Below, in pieces: positions 25,522 through 35,099 of a stretch of DNA of 64,000 nucleotides. The translations under genes were made by a program, and so were the position numbers. Within the stretch, counting starts at the first letter, position 1; each line of letters opens with the position of its first letter. The DNA is from Bacillus mycoides (GTDB lineage: Bacteria > Bacillota > Bacilli > Bacillales > Bacillaceae_G): assembly GCF_018742245.1 (NCBI RefSeq), contig NZ_CP036135.1, forward strand, positions 98,315-162,314, written 5' to 3'. The notes under the pieces were generated by a model, which did no database searches, was not told the DNA's origin, and saw nothing but the letters and a program-made list of their open reading frames with translations.

Positions 25522-25987
25522 TAGTTGACCATATGGTGTTACCAGTTCGTTTATCAATTTTACGTAAAGAAGAGATAAACAATTACCTATTCACTGTCTC
25601 AGTAGATGTAAGGAACTCTTAAAGAGATAGCGGTGAGATCGATTGTTTTTTCTTCTAGAAATAATGACTTAGATAATATATTACCTAAAACAATGAAAGC
25701 CCTACCTCTCTTTCATCCTTACGGATCCTTGTCCGTGCCAGTGTGAATCAGGATTGCAAAAATCAAGTGACTATTTAATCGAGTTATTTGATGCAACTTC
25801 GAACGTTCGTAAAAGAAATTTAAAAATAAAAATGGATTAGATTGAAGTAATAACAAAAGAGGTTCCTACTCTAAAAGTGAGCTGAAGAAGTTGAATGTCT
25901 TTGAAATGATTTACTTTTAATAATAATCATATTCCCGAAAAATTCAGGATATTTTCGGGGGATGTAATACATTATCTATAATGAATC
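25522..25987. other. No recognisable gene
   Basis: This stretch of about 465 bases has no convincing frame. It contains a hairpin-like CCCGAAAAATTCAGGATATT segment (ATATTCCCGAAAA...TTTTCGGGGG, 25929-25961), which may be the terminator of the leftward carD-type gene. Confidence 0.4.
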
Positions 25988-26449
25988 TTAACAGAAACTT
26001 TTTATTTGATTTTCAGTGATTCCTTTAATTAATCCTAGTTCACTAATCAAAAATTCATGTGCGTTATCCAACATTTTTTTTTCGCTTGTATTAAGTGCCT
26101 TTTCTTTCTTCATACGCATTAAATCACGTACAACTTCAGCACCTTCTTGTATTTCACCCGTTTTTATTTTGTCCGTGTTCACTTTATACCTTTGTTTCCA
26201 CGGCAATAATCTATCTGATTCTCCATGCTGAAAAATGTGTATAATGTGTTTTAATGCAAGTATATCAGTAACTGGGCGTATACTCGAACTCAATATTTTA
26301 CCCATAGGAATCATGACTTGCATATTACTGATTGACATTTTTATAACATAATACCGTTGTTTTTCCCCTGAGAATTCTTTTTCTTCTATGGCTTCAATTA
26401 TACCTGCTCCGTGCATTGGATAAACAATGTTATCGCCAATTTGAAACAT
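25988..26449 (-). CDS. CarD/CdnL-family transcription factor
   Basis: The N-terminal RNA-polymerase-interacting domain (MFQIGDNIVYPMHGAGIIEA, IEEKEF, YYVIKM, VMIPM) and the helical C-terminal domain with LLPWKQRYKVNTDKI and EVVRDLMRMKKEKALNTSEK are characteristic of CarD-like proteins. These bind the RNA polymerase beta subunit and stabilise open promoters. GGAGGT seven bases before ATG 26449 fixes the start; the frame is open back to 26491. The length of 153 residues is normal. A plasmid-borne copy in addition to the chromosomal one is likely. Confidence 0.88.
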   Translation of the reverse strand: MFQIGDNIVYPMHGAGIIEAIEEKEFSGEKQRYYVIKMSISNMQVMIPMGKILSSSIRPVTDILALKHIIHIFQHGESDRLLPWKQRYKVNTDKIKTGEIQEGAEVVRDLMRMKKEKALNTSEKKMLDNAHEFLISELGLIKGITENQIKSFC

Positions 26450-26665
26450 ATAATCCACCTCCATATATGGTAACCTTGTTAAGCTTAACATATATGTGAT
26501 TTTTTATCAAATATTTAATAATATCATAAATTTATTTTTAGTGTCAATATCTTTTTCTTCAAAAATAAAATTTAGTAAAAACAGCACCAAATTTATAGGG
26601 AGCGTGTCGGATTTCGAATAAAGGGAAGGGGGATTTTCCCGCGTATATTCTGAAACCTTTACTAA

Positions 26666-27574
26666 TTAACGTAGATCAGTTTTCCCTTGAAAACGACCAA
26701 ATCGATCCCGTATTTTTTTCAATCTTGTTTGGTACTCCAAAATCTCAATTCTTGCTTTTTCAGCTAGAGGTGCAATTGGTCTTAAATCTTTTAACCCCCA
26801 ATAATCAACCACTACATCAAGTACTTGATCAAAATATTGTAGCGGTCCATAGTTAGCTTCTTTTGCAATCACAGCCATTCTATTTTCAAAATCAGGCATG
26901 ACAGCACCTGGCATTTTAAAATTCATAATTACATTGGCAATATGATAGCAATAATTAGGTTCCAATTCCAAATGTGTTCGAATGACTTCTCGATAAAACG
27001 CATAATGAAGAGTTTCATCTTTTGCAAGACGGCGTAATAATGTAGCAAGATCTGGATCATGCTTACTTGCAACCTTAGCTACATTATTGTAAAACACCAT
27101 CGTTGCAAGTTCTTGTAGCGTCGTATACGTCATTGCTTCGATTGGTGTGTGAAAATCGGGCTCAAATCCCCCCTCAACGACTGACTTTCTTAATTCATGT
27201 AATCGTTTGGGATTCACACTTCGAGTGAGTAGTAAATATGTCTCCAATAAATTCGAATGTTGATCCTCTTCTGAAGTCCAAGTATGAATAAAGTCTGTAA
27301 TAACAGAAAGGGACCCTTTAAAAGTCGCAGATAAATACGTTGTAAACCATGGTAAATTCACTTCTGTTAATAAAGCTGTTTCAATGGCCGTAATTACACC
27401 AGAAGGAAGAGTAACTTGACTTTCATCCCAAGGAACTCTTTTAAAGTCCATTCCCTTATCCCATGGTAAAAACTCATGATAACCCCAGTCTATCTTCTGC
27501 GCTCTTATTTTATGTTGTTCATACAGTTCTTTTAAACGTGGTTCTAATCGGAAATCTAAATCATTTGTTAGCAT
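26666..27574 (-). CDS. Acyl-ACP desaturase (ferritin-like diiron enzyme)
   Basis: The 302-residue protein has the diiron ligands of soluble stearoyl-ACP desaturases: ALLTEVNLPWF (Glu), SEEDQHSNLL (Glu-x-x-His), LQELATMVFY (Glu) and KDETLHYAFYRE (Glu-x-x-His). These enzymes insert a double bond into acyl-ACP using oxygen and reduced ferredoxin. AGGGGG just upstream makes ATG 27574 the start rather than 27610. The C-terminal region (IAPLAEKARIEILEYQTRL) is also typical. No neighbours in an obvious operon. Its presence on a plasmid suggests an accessory change in membrane or product lipids. Confidence 0.87.
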   Translation of the reverse strand: MLTNDLDFRLEPRLKELYEQHKIRAQKIDWGYHEFLPWDKGMDFKRVPWDESQVTLPSGVITAIETALLTEVNLPWFTTYLSATFKGSLSVITDFIHTWTSEEDQHSNLLETYLLLTRSVNPKRLHELRKSVVEGGFEPDFHTPIEAMTYTTLQELATMVFYNNVAKVASKHDPDLATLLRRLAKDETLHYAFYREVIRTHLELEPNYCYHIANVIMNFKMPGAVMPDFENRMAVIAKEANYGPLQYFDQVLDVVVDYWGLKDLRPIAPLAEKARIEILEYQTRLKKIRDRFGRFQGKTDLR

Positions 27575-27765
27575 ATATAAGTGCCCCCTTTTCTTATCAT
27601 AGATAGTCATTCTATTTTTACATTCATTTTTATCCTTAAAAATTTTCTACAAATAAATATTACTTTCCTTTTTTTAAGTCAAACATAACAAATTTGTAAC
27701 AAAACTCTTTAAGAGCACTATATTTTTATATGATTTTTTCAAATCAAAAGGGGAACCGTTACATA

Positions 27766-28132
27766 TATTGTCCTTTTTTATAAAAGGGGTTCTGAGGCAT
27801 ACGGTATGTTGCTTAGCCTAGATAAAAAAACGATCATCAGTAAATAGAGAATAACATTCATGGATGAAGATACTCGTCATGTTGTAAATCTTGGTGATTG
27901 TAAAAAGGTGCATGCCCATAAAGAATCGTTTTTTGGTCATCTGAAAGATGAAGCACATATAAAACCTTGCGAGTCTTTTATTGAATTAAAACAAGAGATT
28001 AAGAAATATATGACGTACTATAATCATTATAGATATCAATGGAATTTAAAAAAGATGACTCCTGTTGGATACAGAAATCACCTTCTTGATGTTGCCTAAC
28101 TTTTTTTAAAAATGTCCTTTACAAAGGGTACA
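27766..28132 (+). pseudogene. IS3-family (IS150 group) transposase remnant
   Basis: The frame from 27860 contains ESFFGHLKDEAHIKPCESFI and YMTYYNHYRYQWNLKKMTPV, then GYRNHLL. This is the C-terminal end of IS3-type OrfB integrases, including the third catalytic Glu in KESFFGHLKDE. Residues before it are scrambled, and the first two catalytic Asp regions are missing. TGTCCTTTTTTATAAAAGGG at about 27769 and TGTCCTTTACAAAGGG at about 28112 look like related but decayed end sequences. Inactive. Confidence 0.75.
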
Positions 28133-28181
28133 AATTAATTTGAAGATGTCTTTTTATTCACTGCACTGAGTCACAATTATT

Positions 28182-31013
28182 TTAGTACCTTTTAAATTTG
28201 CGACCAAAAATAATTACCATACCTGCAAGAACCATCAATATGCCCAATGCTGCACTGTTATTTGTACTTGCACCCGTTTTTGGAAGCTCTTTATATGTAT
28301 CTTCTTTTTTATCAGAAGTACTATTGATTGAGATATTACTGTTACCAGTATCAGAGCCATTGCTGTTGTTAGTACCAGTAATGCCATTATCAGCACCATT
28401 ACCGTTGTCTTTATCTTTCACAACCACTTTTTGTATTGTAGTTACCTCATTACCACCGGAGTCACGAACAAGGAATTTTACTTCGTAAGTACCAGTTTTA
28501 GATGTATCTACTTCACCAAATTGTATTACTTTATCAGTAATATCGCCATCTTCTTTATCAATAGCTTTAACCCCAGACATTGGATCGAATTTATCTCCAA
28601 CTGTTACTGTAGTTTCTGAAGGTACAGTTAACTCAGGCCCTTGAATTTCAACAGGTTTTTCTTTTTCTTTAACTGTTACAGTTTGTGTTTGAGTTCCCAA
28701 ATGACCTGCAGAATCTTTAACTGTGTAAGTTAAAACATACGTTCCCGGTTTAGTAGTATCTACATTACCTTTATATTTGACTTTGCTTGTTAAATTGCCA
28801 TCTTCTTTATCGGTAGCAGACACTCCTGACATTGGGTCAAACGTATCTCCTACATGGAACGTAGTTGTAAATGGTACTTTTAACACCGGAGCTTGGTCTT
28901 CCGAAGGTTTTTCTGCCGCTTTAACAATTACAGTACGTAATTTAATTACTCGATGACCTTTAGAATCCTCCACAACATACTTGATTTTGTAAGTACCTTC
29001 TTTATCAGTACCTTGGTCTCCGCTATATGTTACTTTAGAAGTGATATCACCATCTTCTTTATCGATAGCTTTAACTCCACCCATTGGGTCGAATTGATCA
29101 CCAACTGTTAATACTGTTTCCTCCGGTACTGTTAACTCTGGCTCTTTGTCTTCAGCAGGTTTTTCTTTAACTGTTATAGTTTGTGTTTGAGTTGCCAAAT
29201 GACCTGCAGAATCTTTAACTGTGTATGTAATCGTGTAATTGCCAGGTGTATTTGTATCTACATAACCTTCATATTTTACTTCCGACGTAATGTCACCATC
29301 TTCTTTATCCGTAGCACTTACATCTTTCATTGGATAGAATTTATCTCCTTCAGTAATTGTCGTTTCTGAAGGTACTTTTAGTACTGGCGCTTCATCTTTT
29401 GTTTCTTCTTTCTCTTTAACCGTTACTGTTTGTTTTGCAGTTACTTTATGACCTTTAGAGTCTTTAACTGTGTAAGTTAAAACATACGTACCCGGTTTAG
29501 TAGTATCTACTTTACCGTCAACTGTTACTTTAGAAGTAAGATCTCCGTCTTCTTTATCAGTAGCAGACACTCCTGACATTGGGTCAAACGTATCTCCTAC
29601 ATTCATTGTTGCTCCAACAGGTACTGTTAATTTCGGTTCCATATCTGGAGTTTCTCCGTTTTCTTCTACAATTACAGGTTTAGAATCAGTTGCTTCCCAA
29701 ATAGGAGCGGCTAAAAGTGGGTAATTCAACTCTTCTATTTTTTGTCTTGTTTCTGACGATGCCATAAGTCCCCATTTATCAAAGAACGGAAGTAAATTTT
29801 GTTTTGCAACCTTGGATGTATTGTAAATAAATGCTTGCATTTTCTCGTCACTCGTTTGAGGAAGCTCTTCTTTCGGGATTGCACGGTATAATTGATGTAA
29901 TTTCGGATAAAATTCTTCTCCAAAAGCTAAGTCTAATTGCCAAAACATTGCTACTTTCACAAAAACATCATTAATTTTATTATAATCTTTTTCGGATTGA
30001 GGCTTATTTAAATAAGTAAACGCTTTGTCATATGTTCCGCCTTCTAATCTCGATTTATTTCCAAAAGCCCGTTGTACGGACAGACTATAAATATTTGTAG
30101 TAACTTCTGATAATCCATCCCACATCCACGGAAGTTGTTGCCTTTGATGTCCCATTTCATGCCAAGGGCCCCATCCATTTTCAGTGAAGTCTTTTACGTT
30201 TAGTACATGTTGAATCGCATCTCCCACATATGCTGTTCTACCAGGATACGCATACATATAATAATCAGAGCGATTATCTTCTACAAAGTGCACATAATGC
30301 TTGTCCGCTTCTGCTTCAGACAAACCAGAAACTCGGTCTTGAATTTTGATAGCTTCATCTAATTTTTGTAAGAGTTGTACAGGATCTGTGTTAGAGCCTA
30401 TTAAATATTTTTTCACTCTTGCAGGACTTGCGGTTATGAGTGACCGGTCCCCTTTTAGTTCTACCGCATGGGCATCAGGATATTTATTTAGCATGTCTAC
30501 TAAATCTTGTTGCGTATGTTTTCCTAACTCAAACAGAGGGGTAGTTGTTCCGCCTGTTTTTATCTCCGCTTTTACTGTTCCACTTTGCCCAGGATTATAA
30601 AAATAAATCATTCCGCCATTTGGGGATTCAATTGTATTTTCTCCTGGTTTTAAAGTGAACGACTTTATGAGCGAATCTTCATTCCATGCACCATCGTATG
30701 AGTATGTTCCTATATAAGCTCGAATAGTCTGTGTTCCTTCTACTTGAATGGTTATTTTTTCATTGGGACTTGCATATAGTCCAGTTGGTTCATAGGTACT
30801 AAATCTAAACCATCGTCGATCCATATCTCTAATTTTCTCTGCATCACCCTTGCCTGGGACATAAAAAACGTGTTCAGTCGTTACTTGTTGTTCCTCAGCT
30901 GCAACTTTTGTGATTCCTGTTATTCCTCCTATAAATGGAGAAGCAAGTACGTTTACAGCTATCAATGTTTTGATGGCTATTCCTTGCTGTCTTTTTTTCG
31001 TATCTTTTTTCAT
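28182..31013 (-). CDS. LPXTG-anchored enhancin-like M60 metalloprotease
   Basis: A signal peptide (to about residue 40, KVAAEE) is followed by an M60/enhancin domain with the zinc motif HEMGH at 285-289 in WGPWHEMGHQRQQ and the downstream Glu in WDGLSEVTTNIYS. M60-like enzymes cut mucin-type glycoproteins and help pathogens cross the insect peritrophic matrix. Five tandem Ig-like DUF5011 repeats follow at about 450-840, each carrying DPMSGVxAxDKEDGDxTxKV-type text. The C-terminus has a sortase signal: LPKTG at 910, a hydrophobic span and FGRKFKRY. The protein should thus be covalently bound to peptidoglycan, with the repeats as a stalk. Confidence 0.9.
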   Translation of the reverse strand: MKKDTKKRQQGIAIKTLIAVNVLASPFIGGITGITKVAAEEQQVTTEHVFYVPGKGDAEKIRDMDRRWFRFSTYEPTGLYASPNEKITIQVEGTQTIRAYIGTYSYDGAWNEDSLIKSFTLKPGENTIESPNGGMIYFYNPGQSGTVKAEIKTGGTTTPLFELGKHTQQDLVDMLNKYPDAHAVELKGDRSLITASPARVKKYLIGSNTDPVQLLQKLDEAIKIQDRVSGLSEAEADKHYVHFVEDNRSDYYMYAYPGRTAYVGDAIQHVLNVKDFTENGWGPWHEMGHQRQQLPWMWDGLSEVTTNIYSLSVQRAFGNKSRLEGGTYDKAFTYLNKPQSEKDYNKINDVFVKVAMFWQLDLAFGEEFYPKLHQLYRAIPKEELPQTSDEKMQAFIYNTSKVAKQNLLPFFDKWGLMASSETRQKIEELNYPLLAAPIWEATDSKPVIVEENGETPDMEPKLTVPVGATMNVGDTFDPMSGVSATDKEDGDLTSKVTVDGKVDTTKPGTYVLTYTVKDSKGHKVTAKQTVTVKEKEETKDEAPVLKVPSETTITEGDKFYPMKDVSATDKEDGDITSEVKYEGYVDTNTPGNYTITYTVKDSAGHLATQTQTITVKEKPAEDKEPELTVPEETVLTVGDQFDPMGGVKAIDKEDGDITSKVTYSGDQGTDKEGTYKIKYVVEDSKGHRVIKLRTVIVKAAEKPSEDQAPVLKVPFTTTFHVGDTFDPMSGVSATDKEDGNLTSKVKYKGNVDTTKPGTYVLTYTVKDSAGHLGTQTQTVTVKEKEKPVEIQGPELTVPSETTVTVGDKFDPMSGVKAIDKEDGDITDKVIQFGEVDTSKTGTYEVKFLVRDSGGNEVTTIQKVVVKDKDNGNGADNGITGTNNSNGSDTGNSNISINSTSDKKEDTYKELPKTGASTNNSAALGILMVLAGMVIIFGRKFKRY

Positions 31014-31079
31014 TTTGCATCACAATCCTTTCTGTAGTTTTACAAGTTTAATAGTTCTATACATATTAAGAAGTTTTAT

Positions 31080-31370
31080 ATAAACATTTTCACATTAGTA
31101 AAATATAAGATATAAGTATAAATTGAGGAATCGGCCAGGGCCTCTTCATGCTTGGTACAAGCTGAAAACAAAGAGAGAAGGTGAGTGCAGGTCACCTTTT
31201 GTTCTGAGTGGTAGGGATTTGTATGCCAAAAATACTTACCCTTAATAGTAAAGAAAATTCTGAAAAATATTCTTCTACAAAGTTTTTCTATGGTCTGTTT
31301 TCCATTCTTTTTTGTCACTTTGAGTTTAACATCCACTATATAATATGACAATTAAAATATGACATTTTTC
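31080..31370 (-). promoter_or_regulatory. Possible structured leader upstream of the enhancin gene
   Basis: On the minus strand, three small hairpins occur in a row: AAGGTGA/TCACCTT, AGCTTG/CAAGC(A) and GAGG/CCTC around GGCCCTGGCC. They lie 80-200 bases ahead of the enhancin start, in a region without a credible gene. They could be an untranslated regulatory leader, but I do not recognise a known riboswitch. Confidence 0.3.
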
Positions 31371-31493
31371 GTTAAATATCGACAAAAAATTCCTTCATCA
31401 CATCTTTTGATTGGATGAAGAAATAAACAAATATAGTAATTCTTTTAAGTATCGTATGTGAGTTAATTGGTTTTGATGGGCATGTGATGTGAC

Positions 31494-31641
31494 CCCACAT
31501 CCATCAACTTAAGAAAAGTAAACACCCCCAAGACGAAAAAATGAGCTGACTTCTTAAAATAACTAACTGGAGAGAAATTTTTTTAATTTAGGGGGTACTT
31601 CAAAATCTTAGCTTGATGGCGATGTGGTGATACCCTATTTT
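31494..31641. mobile_element. IS231-derived miniature element (type B)
   Basis: CCCCACATCCATCAACTTAA at the left and TTAGCTTGATGGCGATGTGG at the right are opposed IS231-type ends about 145 bp apart. The interior matches the element at 16063-16200 in inverse orientation (AAAAAATGAGCTGACTTCTT and AGAATAACTACCTG-like text). Confidence 0.7.
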
Positions 31642-31768
31642 TACTTATAAAGTCTTACAAAACTGTCACCTTTATGTAAGGATATTAGATAGTTTAACTA
31701 TTATTTCAATGTGATAATAAAAATATAAGAAATACATAAAAAATATATTATACAGAGGTAACCATACG

Positions 31769-31936
31769 ATGATTGTAAAACTAGCATTTATACTTTTTGG
31801 AGTAGTCTTAGTATTATGGGGTATATATAGTACGAAAACATATGAATCATTTTTAGACAAACTCACTGGAATAGGACAGTTATTAGGCGGAATTACATGC
31901 ATAATTGCTGGGATTTTATCCTTTATAATTAAATAA
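31769..31936 (+). CDS. Small two-span membrane protein, 55 aa (paralogue of 1300-1512)
   Basis: The protein reads MIVKLAFILFGVVLVLWGIY, then STKTYESFLDKLTG and IGQLLGGITCIIAGILSFII plus K. Both spans match the protein at 1300-1512; only the loop is shorter. A GAGGT sequence 10 bases upstream serves as ribosome site. A DUF3955 gene follows 83 bases downstream, so these small membrane proteins form a recurring kind of neighbour. Function unknown. Confidence 0.65.
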   Translation: MIVKLAFILFGVVLVLWGIYSTKTYESFLDKLTGIGQLLGGITCIIAGILSFIIK

Positions 31937-32019
31937 TTTATAAAGGAGTAGCTCCAGCCTTACTAACCTATAAATCACTTGTTTTGTATCAAACAATCCT
32001 TACATACGGAGGTTTTAAA

Positions 32020-32217
32020 ATGAAAAAATATATTTTAACTTTAATACCATTTATCCTAGGGATAGGGTGTGTAGTTAGTTATAATACTATCGGATCTAAA
32101 GTTGCATCGGATGGTACTCTTGTCGAACCATTCTATTTACTACCAATGGGTTATTCATTTTTAGCTATCGGTATAATTAGTCTTTTTGTAAGTAAAATTA
32201 AAAAAGTTAATAAATAG
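32020..32217 (+). CDS. DUF3955-like small membrane protein
   Basis: The start ATG is preceded by CGGAGG seven bases upstream. The 65-residue protein has an N-terminal span (YILTLIPFILGIGCVVSYN), an extracellular stretch GSKVASDGTLVEPFYLLP and a second span, GYSFLAIGIISLFV. The PFILGIGC...NxIGSxVxxDGTLVEPFxLxPxGY pattern is that of DUF3955. It ends with a basic KIKKVNK tail and its own terminator. Full length. Confidence 0.78.
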   Translation: MKKYILTLIPFILGIGCVVSYNTIGSKVASDGTLVEPFYLLPMGYSFLAIGIISLFVSKIKKVNK

Positions 32218-32218
32218 A

Positions 32219-32251
32219 CTAAAAAAGAGCCTTAATACGGCTCTTTTTTAA
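32219..32251 (+). terminator. Terminator of the DUF3955 gene
   Basis: AAAAAAGAGCC pairs with GGCTCTTTTTT around TTAATAC. Confidence 0.8.
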
Positions 32252-32588
32252 AATCTCGTGAAAAGTTATTTTTTATGGTTTTCCCATTGTATTTGGGTAT
32301 GAGGCAGCTATTGGGGTTGTTAGTGTTAATAAAAGTCATACAAGAACTGGGTTTTTTTCTCAATTTTTAGATATCCCTCAAACAATTATTCATTATATTG
32401 CTCAAAAAAACTTTTAACCGATATCTACTGTGGATTTTGAATAAAGTCTGATTGTTTATAATAAAGATTGATTAAACTTTATTTCAAAGCAACACTAAAA
32501 GTGCTCCTAAAGGCGATACTGATTTTATTGCTCTGACAACTTTTCCTTCTAAAAAATCTGATACGCATAAATCATTATTTTGAGCACA
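32252..32588. other. Gene-free stretch with AAGTTTGAT-type repeat pieces
   Basis: No credible gene. AATAAAGTCTGATTG (32441) and AATAAAGATTGATTAAACTT (32460) belong to the intergenic repeat family that is also present at 41690, 45178, 60000 and 63060. Confidence 0.4.
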
Positions 32589-32639
32589 TAAAAAAAAGAC
32601 TGTAGCAAACATATAAAGTATGTTTGCTACAGTCTCTAT
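32589..32639 (-). terminator. Strong terminator of the 32651 gene
   Basis: AGACTGTAGCAAACATA pairs perfectly with TATGTTTGCTACAGTCT around TAAAG, with T-runs in the leftward direction. Confidence 0.85.
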
Positions 32640-32650
32640 TAATCTTTCAA

Positions 32651-35047
32651 CTAGTTATTATATAATTTTATTTCTGAAGCTGAGGCAAATCCACCGTATC
32701 CTGATACCACTTCAAGCTTTACATATTGTGCATCTACTTTACTGAAACTTGCATTCTTCGTAAGTTTATTATTTTCCCATTTTCCAGTAGCAACCTTTAT
32801 AAAATTAACTCCATCCAAACTTGTGTATATATTATAACTAGTTATGTTACCGTTATTATTGCTATCTTGTCTGGGAGCATAAGTTAATTTCGATATACTA
32901 GTAATTTCATTAAGCTTTATCGTAATGTATGGAGCTTTATCACTTCCATCCCATAACGTATGCCACATTGTCGAAGAGTTTCCATCAATTGCATTTGCAC
33001 CAGCATTACCTTTTGCATCTTGTTGACTTGAGAAACCTGCAACCGATAAACTTGTGCGTGGTATTAATCCTACTACAGCAGTATCAGTAAACTTTAAGTT
33101 AACAGCATCACTTGCTGGATTTGAACCAACAGCAAACTTTCTAACGGTTAACGTAACATTTCCTGTTAAATCCGGTAAATTAGGAGAAGCTGGATTATAT
33201 TTTGTCCAATGTGAACCTTGATCGATGCTGAATTCCATCGTACCGTCTAGACCAAAAATTAAGTTCTCATCATCATTTGAAGAAACATTCACTTTACCAG
33301 ATTTTCCAATTGGAATTAATAAAGGTTGCGTCGTTCCAATCACTCTTGTTAAAATACCATTCGTTGAATTGATTGCTGATAATTCTTCATTGCTAAGAAG
33401 CATATCATTGCTTGTAGCAGCTTTATACGTTTTTCCCCCATCGATACTGTATTCCGTATCCGGTTTAATCCCCATTAATTTCCCTGCATTTACTCCATCA
33501 AAACTAAAAGTAGCAAGGTACAGCCCTAAACTTGGCATTTGGGCTTTTATATTATTAGCTACTTGCTTCTCATTAACATTTGTTATTGTGGAGAATGCAT
33601 TTAATATATTTAAAGTATATTGCTGAAGCTTAGCTCTATCACCTGTATTAAGAACATGGCTTCTAATTTGAGTAAGAAGATCCATCATCGGTCTTGGCTC
33701 ATTAGCAAAAGCAGAAACTATACTGTTATTTAATTCTTGCCACTCAGCATCTGTTACATTTGGATTTTGTAACATGAGAGAAACGTAATCTTTCCATACT
33801 AAAACATTAATTGGTAGAATATTCGTAGCTGTTTTATAAATTGCACTTTTCTTATCTGATGAAGACATCGCTTTCGCTAACCAGCGTAATCGCTCTGATT
33901 GATCTAGTTTTACTGAATCACGTTCAGCATTTTCAAATAATAATATGTTCGGTACTTGATTTTTCAAACTATTATCTGTCCAAGGAATAACAGTTACATC
34001 ATGACGGCCCGATTCTCCCCATCCAGATATATCATTTCCTAAATTCCAAGAAGATGGTTTGTCATTCCATATGAGTGCACAATGTCCAGGCTGTGTAACA
34101 GGCATAGCTGCTACACCAAAGGCTTGACTTACTTGCACACCAAACTTTGAAATACCACCGCATACCGCACCATTTCTGTAAATTGAGGAAAGGTTCCAAC
34201 CTAAACCATAGAATGCATCATTTCCAGCTTGAACGCTAACTCCATCTTTGTTGTTTGTTACATACTGAATCAAATATGCACTTGTTCCTATCTTATCTTG
34301 ACTTTTCAATTCGGGATGTTCCGTATTAATCATTTTTCTTGCCCAAGTTAAATCTTCTTCTGGTGACCAAGTATTCACTACTAACCTTAAATGCCAAACA
34401 TCATATGTTCTAAAGCAAGGAAGTAACTCATTATTTTGATCTGCTGATTTATAATGTTGATACCTCGTTAATGGATTAATAGGTGTATTATTTGTCCAAT
34501 ATTTTATAGGTTCAGCATGAGCTAACGATGTAGCTATCGCTAATTTCAAATACAAGCCTTCATGAGAATCTGCATCCGTATTCCATATTGTATTCCATAT
34601 CTCAAGTGCATTTACTGGATTTTTTCCAGTTGGACTACCTCCTTCAAGAAACGTATTCATTACATCTGTATTTTTCATAACCCAATTAAGAAAATTTTGA
34701 TGCGCAGCATCTTTTTTAGCGAATGTATTCATTGCTGCAGCACCTGTTTGTGAGATCAATTGCCACTGAGCCAAAGCTGCTGCAAATCCTGGGTCTGCAA
34801 GCTTATTCTGTAAACCCGTTCCAGTGATATTTCCAATATTTACATTCAGATACGTTGTGAGATAACTCAAATGACCCTCAAAATTACCATTTGCAATTGC
34901 CTGATCTGTCTTTTGGTTCAATGTTTCTAGATTGAATGTTTCTTGATTGGATGGCACCGTTGCAGCTGAAACTTTTGTATACGGAATCGTAGCAACACTC
35001 CCTAAAATAATTGGCATAGTTAATAATAAAGATGAAATCTTTTTCAA
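32651..35047 (-). CDS. Secreted transglutaminase-fold protein with C-terminal discoidin (F5/8 C) domain
   Basis: The start is TTG at 35047, seven bases after AGGGGG. A signal peptide ends near KVSAA (residue 29). The middle domain has Cys296 in NGAVCGGISKFGVQ, His322 in QPGHCALIW and Asp339 in NLGNDISGW. This Cys-His-Asp order and spacing fits the transglutaminase/cysteine-protease fold. A linker with SIDGGKTYKAA and Ig-like pieces leads to a discoidin/F5-8-C domain at about 665-798 (AIDGNSSTMWHTLWDGSDKA, KLEVVSGYGG), which binds sugars or surfaces. The substrate is unknown. It is transcribed behind a c-di-GMP-I riboswitch, suggesting a role in adhesion or the sessile state. Confidence 0.82.
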   Translation of the reverse strand: MKKISSLLLTMPIILGSVATIPYTKVSAATVPSNQETFNLETLNQKTDQAIANGNFEGHLSYLTTYLNVNIGNITGTGLQNKLADPGFAAALAQWQLISQTGAAAMNTFAKKDAAHQNFLNWVMKNTDVMNTFLEGGSPTGKNPVNALEIWNTIWNTDADSHEGLYLKLAIATSLAHAEPIKYWTNNTPINPLTRYQHYKSADQNNELLPCFRTYDVWHLRLVVNTWSPEEDLTWARKMINTEHPELKSQDKIGTSAYLIQYVTNNKDGVSVQAGNDAFYGLGWNLSSIYRNGAVCGGISKFGVQVSQAFGVAAMPVTQPGHCALIWNDKPSSWNLGNDISGWGESGRHDVTVIPWTDNSLKNQVPNILLFENAERDSVKLDQSERLRWLAKAMSSSDKKSAIYKTATNILPINVLVWKDYVSLMLQNPNVTDAEWQELNNSIVSAFANEPRPMMDLLTQIRSHVLNTGDRAKLQQYTLNILNAFSTITNVNEKQVANNIKAQMPSLGLYLATFSFDGVNAGKLMGIKPDTEYSIDGGKTYKAATSNDMLLSNEELSAINSTNGILTRVIGTTQPLLIPIGKSGKVNVSSNDDENLIFGLDGTMEFSIDQGSHWTKYNPASPNLPDLTGNVTLTVRKFAVGSNPASDAVNLKFTDTAVVGLIPRTSLSVAGFSSQQDAKGNAGANAIDGNSSTMWHTLWDGSDKAPYITIKLNEITSISKLTYAPRQDSNNNGNITSYNIYTSLDGVNFIKVATGKWENNKLTKNASFSKVDAQYVKLEVVSGYGGFASASEIKLYNN

Positions 35048-35099
35048 AATAAGTCCCCCTTGTTTTGTTTTTGACCTTTGACTGCTGCATTATCTTCCT

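Noticed and set aside
28198..28488. Plus-strand frames opposite the enhancin repeats (also 28431, 29181, 30346)
   Set aside because: They are mirror shadows of the strongly supported enhancin gene.
34884..35090. 68-codon minus-strand frame at the start of the discoidin-protein gene
   Set aside because: Out-of-frame shadow of the gene whose signal peptide and riboswitch context are convincing.
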